DNA from: Cyclobacteriaceae bacterium
GTDB taxonomy: Bacteria; Bacteroidota; Bacteroidia; Cytophagales; Cyclobacteriaceae
NCBI GenBank assembly: GCA_019694905.1
Contig: JAIBBB010000007.1
Coordinates: 1-38,084 of the forward strand
Reading direction: 5' to 3'
Length of the DNA: 38,084 bases
A program made the position numbers and the translations under genes. The notes beneath the pieces were generated by a model. The model saw only the letters and a program-made list of their open reading frames with translations. It made no database searches and had not been told where the DNA came from. Each line of letters opens with the position of its first letter. Position 1 is the first letter of the stretch. Shown piece after piece: positions 32,298-38,084 of this stretch.

Positions 32298-33291
32298 TCG
32301 TAACCATGTAAATGTCTCGGGAACCCTTATCCCCACGAATGTTGTCTTTGTATTCTGATCCATAACCAGGAAGTACATTTACGCCAGGCAAAGATGAAGG
32401 TACGCCATTTGGAGGATTTCCATTGAATAGTTCATTGGATCGGTAGGACATAGCCTGAGCCAATGGAGTCTTCAGCTTTGCAAGATCAACGTAATTTGCG
32501 CTTACATCGTCTAAGTAATCTGTAAAAGTATATCGGAATCCAATATCGCCCCACACATCGATCACTTCATTCAAGCGGAGGCGGGCACCAATTCCAAAGG
32601 GAATTGCAACCTGGGCGAGACTGTAGGGTTTGATACCATAATTTACATCTGTTGAGGCAAGGGTGGAGTACTGACCTTCCGTTCCAAGATCATGGAGGTT
32701 AATCCATTTACCGGCGCTTGGATTGGGGGTGCCGTCCAGAAAAGTAGTTGGTGCTTTTGCCTGCGGATTGTGCAAGAACCCAGCCACTCCAACATAGATG
32801 TACGGTGTCCACTTCACTCGGCTGATGTAGGTCGACATGTTCTCAAAGAGGTCAAAATAAGCTACCACTGATAGCTCCTTGATCTGATTCCTGAAAGAGA
32901 GATTCCTTTGGTGGCGGTACTTTCCATTTTCATCATTTGCATGGGCAGACTCGTCAGACCCGCGCAAGGTACCCCACATGAACTGACCCTGAAGTGTGTA
33001 CCTGGGCCCAAACCGATGCAGAAAGGAAAAGCCAAAGCCAGGTCGCGTAAATGAAATGTCAGTACTTACACGCTGAGGGAGCGGTGACAGGTCTCCGTAG
33101 TAATTCAACGCATTCAGCGAGAACCCTATCATACTGTAAATCTTGTCCTTGCCAAAACCCTGCTTCTTACCGCGGAAGTTTGCAATGTGACGGTTGTTCT
33201 TTTTTATAGCCTTCCTGTTCAGCTGTCCGTATACGGTGCTACTGCAAAAAATAAGGATGGGAAGAGCCATCCACAGACCTAACTTCCTCAT
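32242..33291 (-). CDS. DUF6089-family (PorG-like) outer-membrane barrel, second copy
   Basis: A 349-residue outer-membrane protein. The ATG at 33291 gives a signal peptide ending VYGQ; an ATG seven codons earlier is open. Barrel signatures include FSLNALNYYGDLSP, FRNQIKELSVVAYFDLF, WTPYIYVGVAGFLHNP, INLHDLGTEGQYS, VAIPFGIGARLRL and FRYTFTDYLDDVSANY. These match DUF6089, the family of the T9SS protein PorG. It is very similar to the first copy at 33425 over the full length, and both carry an extra roughly 50-residue tail (SYRSNELFNGNPP onward) that the third copy lacks. It overlaps the start region of the third copy. Confidence 0.87.
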   Translation of the reverse strand: MRKLGLWMALPILIFCSSTVYGQLNRKAIKKNNRHIANFRGKKQGFGKDKIYSMIGFSLNALNYYGDLSPLPQRVSTDISFTRPGFGFSFLHRFGPRYTLQGQFMWGTLRGSDESAHANDENGKYRHQRNLSFRNQIKELSVVAYFDLFENMSTYISRVKWTPYIYVGVAGFLHNPQAKAPTTFLDGTPNPSAGKWINLHDLGTEGQYSTLASTDVNYGIKPYSLAQVAIPFGIGARLRLNEVIDVWGDIGFRYTFTDYLDDVSANYVDLAKLKTPLAQAMSYRSNELFNGNPPNGVPSSLPGVNVLPGYGSEYKDNIRGDKGSRDIYMVTSVRITYILGATFHKAKFR

Positions 33292-33424
33292 GGGGGTAAT
33301 GTTGAAAGGCAAAGCTATTGAATATGCACGAATAAATAAACAGTCACGAGGATAGGTAACCCACGTAACCGTATGAGGATGATTATTTTAGCAGGCAGTC
33401 CTGCTCTCCAATAGCAGTGATGGT

Positions 33425-34510
33425 CTATTTTGATATGAGCGTGCCGGCGCGGGCAACTGCTCGGGAGGTATACAATCTACCCTGGTAGAAATGTGCACCA
33501 AAGATGTAGGTGATCTTGATGTTAGTTACCATGTACATGTCTTTCGCTCCTTTGAATCCGCGCATGTTGTCGTGATGCTCAGAACCAAAACCCGGAAGGG
33601 TTGAAACTCCCGGCAGGCTGCTGGAAATTCCACCGGGAGGATTTCCATTGAACAGTTCATTTGTTCTGTATGACATTGCTTGCGCCAGCGGCGACGTGAG
33701 CTTGCCAAGATCAACATAGTTCTGACTGACATCATCCAGATAATCGGTGAACGTATATCGGAACCCGATGTCAGCCCAAATGTCCACCAGATCGTTTACA
33801 CGAAATCGCACTCCCGCGCCAACAGGAAGGGCCACCTGAACCAGGCTGTAGGGTTTGATGCCGTAGTTCACATCAGCAGAGGAGAGTTTGGCATACTGCC
33901 CCTCAGTGCCGAGATCGTGAAGATTCACCCAATTACCCCCTGACGGGTTGGGGGACCCATCAAGATAGGTCATAGGGGCCATTGCCTGAGGATTGTGGAG
34001 GAAGACAGCCAATCCACCGTACACATACGGTGTCCACCGAACCCGCCTCATATAGGTGGCCTGATTTCGGAAGAGATCAAAATATCCGATTACAGAAAGT
34101 TCTTTGATCTGATTGCGGAACGACAAGTTTCTGAGATGTCGATAGTGACCTGCTTCATCACCTGGGTCTGCTGACTGGTCTGAGGCGCTGAGGGTACCCC
34201 ACATGAATTGCGTCTGCAGGGAGTATCGGGGGCCCATCCGCCGAATCCAGGAAAATGCAAAGCCGGGCCGGGTGAAAGAAATATCTGTACTCGCCTTTCT
34301 GCTCAACGGCGCCAGGTCACCGAAATAGTTTAGCCCGTTGATTGAAAAGCCAAATGAATTGTATGCCTTGTCGGAAAAGGATCTTCGGACACCCTGGAAG
34401 GTGGCCATTCTGCGTTCATTGTGATGGCTTTTCTTCCTGCTGAGCTGGGCATGCGCATTGTTGCACAAAAGAAGAACCCCCACGACCACACCAACAATTC
34501 TGATTTTCAT
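33425..34510 (-). CDS. DUF6089-family (PorG-like) outer-membrane barrel, first copy
   Basis: A 361-residue outer-membrane barrel with signal peptide MKIRIVGVVVGVLLLCNNAHAQ. It shares long blocks with the second copy: LNYFGDLAPL, ISFTRPGFAFSW, FRNQIKELSVIGYFDLF, WVNLHDLGTEGQYAKL and FRYTFTDYLDDVSQNY. Its position just downstream of NAD kinase is where Bacteroidota commonly encode the PorG-type T9SS protein, so this copy is the best PorG candidate. I leave out a gene symbol because the three copies cannot be ranked by eye. The gap to NAD kinase is 247 nt and may carry its own promoter. Confidence 0.88.
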   Translation of the reverse strand: MKIRIVGVVVGVLLLCNNAHAQLSRKKSHHNERRMATFQGVRRSFSDKAYNSFGFSINGLNYFGDLAPLSRKASTDISFTRPGFAFSWIRRMGPRYSLQTQFMWGTLSASDQSADPGDEAGHYRHLRNLSFRNQIKELSVIGYFDLFRNQATYMRRVRWTPYVYGGLAVFLHNPQAMAPMTYLDGSPNPSGGNWVNLHDLGTEGQYAKLSSADVNYGIKPYSLVQVALPVGAGVRFRVNDLVDIWADIGFRYTFTDYLDDVSQNYVDLGKLTSPLAQAMSYRTNELFNGNPPGGISSSLPGVSTLPGFGSEHHDNMRGFKGAKDMYMVTNIKITYIFGAHFYQGRLYTSRAVARAGTLISK

Positions 34511-34757
34511 AGAGAATGGTTCAAAAGGCCATTCATCGTTCGGGTGGTGGGGGATACACGAACGGACGAGTGAACAGACACTAATTCAAGGCTGAGTGGA
34601 CAAACTCTGTACCGTCGATCAGATTCCGGGACAGGGTTGCCCATCTGATTGTAAATGCCTGATTTTCAATGACTACTAACGGGCGAATCTTCGAGCCAGG
34701 GCCCAAAGGAGTACCAAGTATTCCCAGACTGGGATGTCGCTTCCGAAAAGGGGAGCC

Positions 34758-35621
34758 TTAATTGCGGATATCCAGTCCCCAGTTCAACTTTTGCCTTAGC
34801 GTGTTGAAGTAGTGATGACCAGGCAACTGCAGGAGTTGTACCTTGAAGGGGGCCTTTTTTATTTTGAGCTGGATGGTGTCGTCGACCGTTTCAAATCGAC
34901 TGTCGAGTGACACGAGGAACTTCTTGGAACGACCTTCAATCCGGAATGTTATTTCAGAGGAATCCGAGAGGATGATGGGTCGCACTGTGAGGTTGTGGGG
35001 ACTCACAGGGGTGACAATGAAGCTCTCTGAGCGGGGGTACACCAGCGGTCCGCCACAACTCAGGCTATAGCCAGTAGAGCCGGTTGGGGTTGCCACAATG
35101 ATTCCATCTGACCAATAGGAGTTGAGCAGGGCGCCATCCACCATCACATGGACTGTGATCATGGAGGAGGTATCCTTTTTCATGATTGTGAAATCATTGA
35201 GTGCAAAACTGGTTCCTTTGAAGAGTTTGGGATCGGAAACAAGTTTGAGAACAGTCCGGGATTCGATCTTGTAGTTGCCTTTGAAGAGACTATCGATAGC
35301 GGAGTCTACATCGTCACGACCAATCGTGGCCAGGAAGCCGAGTCGTCCGGTATTGATACCCAGTATAGGTATCTCGTGCATACCAATATAGGTTACCGAT
35401 TCCAGCAAAGTGCCATCCCCTCCAAACGAAATGAAAAAGTCGATTTGCTCAAGGTGATCGTCAAATGTTTTCAGCCGGATATTCTTGGAGGGCTTGAAGT
35501 GTTTCTGAAACTTTTCGGAAACCAGAATTTCCGCCCCACGCTCACGAAACTGAGCTAGCGTCTTTTCAATAAACCGACTTGATTTCTGTTGAAAATCGCG
35601 GCCGTGGATTGCGATGCGCAT
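34758..35621 (-). CDS. nadK: NAD kinase
   Basis: A cytoplasmic enzyme that phosphorylates NAD to NADP. From the ATG at 35621 it has about 287 residues and starts MRIAIHGRDF. The catalytic GGDGT motif is at 67-71 (ISFGGDGTLLE). NTGRLGFLA, ALNDFTI and TPTGSTGYSLSCGGP complete the known NadK/PpnK set. The frame is open upstream into the CBS gene, but the internal ATG is only 1 nt from that gene's stop, so the two are tightly coupled. This CBS-NAD kinase order recurs widely in Bacteroidota. It is followed after 247 nt by the DUF6089 barrels. Confidence 0.96.
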   Translation of the reverse strand: MRIAIHGRDFQQKSSRFIEKTLAQFRERGAEILVSEKFQKHFKPSKNIRLKTFDDHLEQIDFFISFGGDGTLLESVTYIGMHEIPILGINTGRLGFLATIGRDDVDSAIDSLFKGNYKIESRTVLKLVSDPKLFKGTSFALNDFTIMKKDTSSMITVHVMVDGALLNSYWSDGIIVATPTGSTGYSLSCGGPLVYPRSESFIVTPVSPHNLTVRPIILSDSSEITFRIEGRSKKFLVSLDSRFETVDDTIQLKIKKAPFKVQLLQLPGHHYFNTLRQKLNWGLDIRN

Positions 35622-35622
35622 A

Positions 35623-36288
35623 TCAGATATTGAGGTAACGCATAAGCATGTCCAGGCGCTCACGTTCATTGTCATCCTTCCGTGCCTCCTGGTATCTGGC
35701 AATCACCCGATACCCAAACCGTTCCAGGGTGGCGACGATTCTGGTGAGGTCCAGTTCATTGATTTTCAGCGTCAACTTGATCCGGCCTTTGTCAAGAGGG
35801 TCCTCCACCATCGTGCTGCTGATAATTTTTGCGTGATTCTCTTCTACCAGTCTGCTGATGGTTGCCAGAGAGTAGTCGATCAGGTTCAATGAAAGGACGA
35901 GAATCCCTCCGGGCATTTGCACGGCAGCGGTTTGTGCAAATGAAATCATGATGTCCTGCACGGCGATAACACCGGCATATTGACCCAACTCATCCAGGAC
36001 ACCTACCAGTTGAAGTTTATGATCGCCGGCGACTTTTAGAACATCGTAGAAATGAGAGTCAAGCGATACATAGCACTCACTGCCAATGAGTTCAAATTGG
36101 CCGAGCTTTCGCTCGACATCATTTGCTTCAAGAATAATTTCTTCTGAAACAAACCCAAGCAAGCGGCCCTCCGAGATAACGGGGAGGTAGTTACAGCGGA
36201 ATTCCTCCATCCAAACGATCGCCTTATGTGCATCGTCAGTCACCTTCAGCGGCGGGATCATGTGATTGATAAGTTCTTCTGCGACCAT
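35623..36288 (-). CDS. CBS-pair protein with C-terminal ACT-like domain
   Basis: A 221-residue cytoplasmic protein. Two CBS motifs fill the first 120 residues (ELINHMIPPLKVTDD ... FRCNYLPVISEGRLLGFVSE; then LVGVLDELGQYAGVIAVQDIM). They typically bind adenine nucleotides. The C-terminal part (about 130-210) looks like an ACT-type ferredoxin fold: GGILVLSLNLIDYSLATISRLVEENHAKI and IKLTLKINELDLTRIVATLERFGY. The placement one nt before nadK suggests it senses nucleotide state to tune NADP synthesis, which is inference. It starts 6 nt after the alpha/beta-hydrolase stop. Confidence 0.87.
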   Translation of the reverse strand: MVAEELINHMIPPLKVTDDAHKAIVWMEEFRCNYLPVISEGRLLGFVSEEIILEANDVERKLGQFELIGSECYVSLDSHFYDVLKVAGDHKLQLVGVLDELGQYAGVIAVQDIMISFAQTAAVQMPGGILVLSLNLIDYSLATISRLVEENHAKIISSTMVEDPLDKGRIKLTLKINELDLTRIVATLERFGYRVIARYQEARKDDNERERLDMLMRYLNI

Positions 36289-36294
36289 GAATGC

Positions 36295-37050
36295 TCAACG
36301 ATGTTGTTGGAGGAATTGTTCGGCGATCTCGTTGAACTTGGTTGGATGCTCCATCATTGGAGCATGGCTGCAATGGTCAATGAATCGGAGGGTGGAATTG
36401 GGTATCAGCCGGTTGAAGTCGTGAGCTACTCCGGGTGGCGTAATGGTGTCATTCAGACCCCAGACCAACAGAGTAGGTACCTGGATCTTGCTGAGCTCAT
36501 GCGCCAGGTTGTTTCGTTGTGCCGATTTGGCAATCGCGACAATACGCAAGCATTTGGGTATGCTCTTGGTTGTTTCAAATACCTCCTCTACCAGTTCGTC
36601 TGAAGCCACGGCGGGGTCATAAAAGGTGTAGGCCACTCGTTCACGAATGTACTCAAGACTTCCTCTTTTGGGGTAAGATCCGCCCATTGCGTTTTCGAAA
36701 AGACCGGAACTTCCGGTGAGCACAAGCCTGGACACTTTAGTTGGATTGTGAAGAGCATATAACAAGGCTACGTGTCCACCCAGCGAATTACCCATGATAA
36801 CCATGTTGTCCAGCCCGATAGTTGCGACAAAATCCTCCACAAACGAGCGGAGCCCCTCCAGCCCCGCCTCTTTGATGGGCATGGTGTAAATTGGCAACAT
36901 GGGAATAACGACCCTGTACTGAGATGAAAACCTGTTGACAACCGCCTCCCAATTGGACAGTGCACCAAACAGCCCATGCAACAACATCAGCGTCGGGCCA
37001 TTGCCCTCATCTACATACTGGAATCCCTTTTCTTGCTTGACGTTTAGCAT
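36295..37050 (-). CDS. Alpha/beta hydrolase in the CBS-nadK operon
   Basis: A 251-residue cytoplasmic hydrolase. The nucleophile S89 sits in MGNSLGGH, LLHGLFGALSNW holds the oxyanion HG motif, LVWGLNDTITP supplies a probable acid and DHCSHAPMMEHP the catalytic His. The canonical fold is intact, so it is probably active, but the ester or amide substrate is unknown. Bacteroidota often keep such a hydrolase in this position. It starts 33 nt after the CvpA stop and ends 6 nt before the CBS gene, so a single operon is likely. Confidence 0.9.
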   Translation of the reverse strand: MLNVKQEKGFQYVDEGNGPTLMLLHGLFGALSNWEAVVNRFSSQYRVVIPMLPIYTMPIKEAGLEGLRSFVEDFVATIGLDNMVIMGNSLGGHVALLYALHNPTKVSRLVLTGSSGLFENAMGGSYPKRGSLEYIRERVAYTFYDPAVASDELVEEVFETTKSIPKCLRIVAIAKSAQRNNLAHELSKIQVPTLLVWGLNDTITPPGVAHDFNRLIPNSTLRFIDHCSHAPMMEHPTKFNEIAEQFLQQHR

Positions 37051-37083
37051 GATGAAATTTAGGAATATTGTCCGATCCCATTT

Positions 37084-37590
37084 TCAGAATGAGCGAAATG
37101 TTTCTTTCAGAAATGGGAAAAATTGACTGATCCAGTTTGCTGAAGTAGGAGCAAGCCTGGCCGTGTACGACAACAGCGCAGAGTCTTCAGTCCATGCTTC
37201 CGGAATATTCATCTTCAGCGAGTCAATAAGCCACAGCGCCACGCTCAGCATAAACAGTGTCTTTGCAGCGCCGAGCAACAAGCCCATTACCTGATCCATC
37301 TTCCCAAGAAAAGACTTGTCTATCGAGTGCCTTATTGCTTTGCCAATCATTGTTACCACCAGCACAATGATCAGGAATATTAGGGCGAAGGAAATGTAAG
37401 GTAGGGTACTCTGGTCTGCATTGTATTTGTCATGCAGGAGCACCATTCCTTCACCCATGAGTTTAAACCCACCAAAAATTCCCAGCACGATAGCTAGCAG
37501 AGAGAATAGTTCCATGAGGAACCCTTCTCTGAATCCCCGCCAGGCACCAAAGGCAACAACTACAAGAATGAAAATGTCAGCCTTACTCAA
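37084..37590 (-). CDS. CvpA-family membrane protein
   Basis: A 168-residue inner-membrane protein of the CvpA family (colicin V production-type), with about four membrane helices. The N-terminal MSKADIFILVVVAFGAWRGFREGFLMELFSLL is typical, including the conserved RGFREGF loop. The start is a TTG within a TTGA overlap with the preceding YqeY stop (37587-37590), implying coupled translation. CvpA-like proteins are linked to envelope integrity and, in some species, biofilm or toxin export; the role here is not defined. The C-terminal part ends outside the membrane after SQFFPFLKETF. Confidence 0.88.
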   Translation of the reverse strand: MSKADIFILVVVAFGAWRGFREGFLMELFSLLAIVLGIFGGFKLMGEGMVLLHDKYNADQSTLPYISFALIFLIIVLVVTMIGKAIRHSIDKSFLGKMDQVMGLLLGAAKTLFMLSVALWLIDSLKMNIPEAWTEDSALLSYTARLAPTSANWISQFFPFLKETFRSF

Positions 37591-38039
37591 GCAGCGAGAA
37601 TCTTCTTTACAACATCACTGATTGCCTTGCCATCGGCCTTGCCGGCCAGCATTTTTGAAGCAACGCCCATGACTTTACCAAGGTCTTGTGGTCCCTTGGC
37701 GCCAGTCTGCTGAATGATAGCATTGATTTCATTGGTCAGTTCCGCTTCAGTCAATTGCTTGGGGAGATAACGCGCGATTATTTCAAGCTGGAAATTCTCT
37801 TTTTGTGCGAGGTCTGTCCGTCCTTCTTTGGAAAAAATGTCAGCAGACTCTTTTCTTTGCTTCGCTGCCTTTGTCAGCAACCTTATTTCAGTGTCTGCGG
37901 AAATCTCTGTGGCGCTTCCCTTTTCGGTCTCGGCAAGGAGAATCATTGACTTGATGCCGCGAAGCGCATCGAGTTCTTCCTTGTTTTTGGCCAACATAGC
38001 CTTTTTGATGTCCTGATCAATTTGAGTTTTAAGCGACAT
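37587..38039 (-). CDS. GatB/YqeY-domain protein
   Basis: A 150-residue cytoplasmic protein with the GatB/YqeY domain, related to the tRNA-binding tail of aspartyl/glutamyl-tRNA amidotransferase subunit B. The ATG at 38039 gives MSLKTQIDQDIKKAMLAKNKEELDALRGIKSMI, the characteristic helical start; an upstream ATG at 38081 is open. The YLPKQLTEAEL linker and the GPQDLGKVMGVASKML helix pair complete the domain. Its precise role is unclear; it may touch tRNA or stress responses. It is the first gene of the reverse-strand operon in this window and may follow further genes beyond the right edge. Confidence 0.9.
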   Translation of the reverse strand: MSLKTQIDQDIKKAMLAKNKEELDALRGIKSMILLAETEKGSATEISADTEIRLLTKAAKQRKESADIFSKEGRTDLAQKENFQLEIIARYLPKQLTEAELTNEINAIIQQTGAKGPQDLGKVMGVASKMLAGKADGKAISDVVKKILAA

Positions 38040-38084
38040 AGCGGCGATAATTTGTTTGACAAAGTTACCGAACCGTGCCACAAA

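Noticed and set aside
32242..32378. A programmed frameshift joining the second and third DUF6089 genes
   Set aside because: Each encodes a complete barrel with its own signal-like region; no slippery site is visible.
1..38084. tRNA, rRNA, CRISPR, prophage or integrase
   Set aside because: Nothing with the needed clover-leaf, repeat-spacer or enzyme signatures was seen on either strand, although tRNA detection by eye is limited.

Overview
The window reads as chromosomal DNA of a Bacteroidota species, most likely a Cytophagales-like lineage of roughly 50% GC. The evidence is family content: a cell-surface protein with a CHU_C-type type IX secretion (T9SS) C-terminal domain, two PorP/SprF outer-membrane proteins, three tandem DUF6089 (PorG-like) barrels, a FecI/FecR/STN-TonB transducer set with a DUF4249 lipoprotein, a large RelA/SpoT homologue, many lipoproteins, and few Shine-Dalgarno sites. 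I found no rRNA, tRNA, CRISPR array, transposase, integrase or phage gene.

Layout. 1-3.3 kb: an amidohydrolase (possibly cut by the window edge), an SM-20-like 2-oxoglutarate oxygenase, a LEA14-like lipoprotein, and a membrane histidine kinase ending tail-to-tail on a stand-alone receiver. 3.4-11.3 kb: a hydrolase-rich block. It holds an esterase lipoprotein, a class A beta-lactamase-like protein with an altered omega loop, a Tat-exported class V aminotransferase and a reverse-strand esterase with an EF-hand-like loop. It then has a tightly coupled three-gene operon (esterase, proline-iminopeptidase-like hydrolase, ATP-grasp) and a small membrane protein. 11.6-14.7 kb: a T9SS surface protein and two PorP/SprF genes sharing an 850 bp repeat with only five silent differences. 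14.7-19.1 kb: RelA/SpoT, an operon of an HODM-like haem protein and a nitroreductase, and a MESH1-like small HD hydrolase. 19.1-25.3 kb: ECF sigma, FecR, STN-TonB receptor, DUF4249 lipoprotein and an unknown lipoprotein, closed by a strong terminator. 25.3-30.2 kb: a cyclophilin lipoprotein, a PI-PLC/GDPD-like enzyme, a Gfo/Idh/MocA oxidoreductase coupled to an M20 peptidase, and a papain-like peptidase. 30.3-31.5 kb: a degenerate receiver and a NarL-type regulator. 31.6-38.0 kb: a reverse-strand housekeeping run, YqeY, CvpA, hydrolase, CBS protein, NAD kinase, then three DUF6089 barrels.

How the genes work together. The T9SS items are the clearest theme: an exported adhesin-like protein, its likely PorP/SprF anchoring partner, a recently homogenised second copy under its own look-alike promoter, and PorG-like barrels elsewhere. 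The FecIR set is a self-contained surface-signalling and uptake unit whose ligand cannot be named from sequence. The coupled esterase/hydrolase/ATP-grasp operon is the best candidate for an undescribed small-molecule or peptide pathway, but its chemistry cannot be read from the sequence alone.
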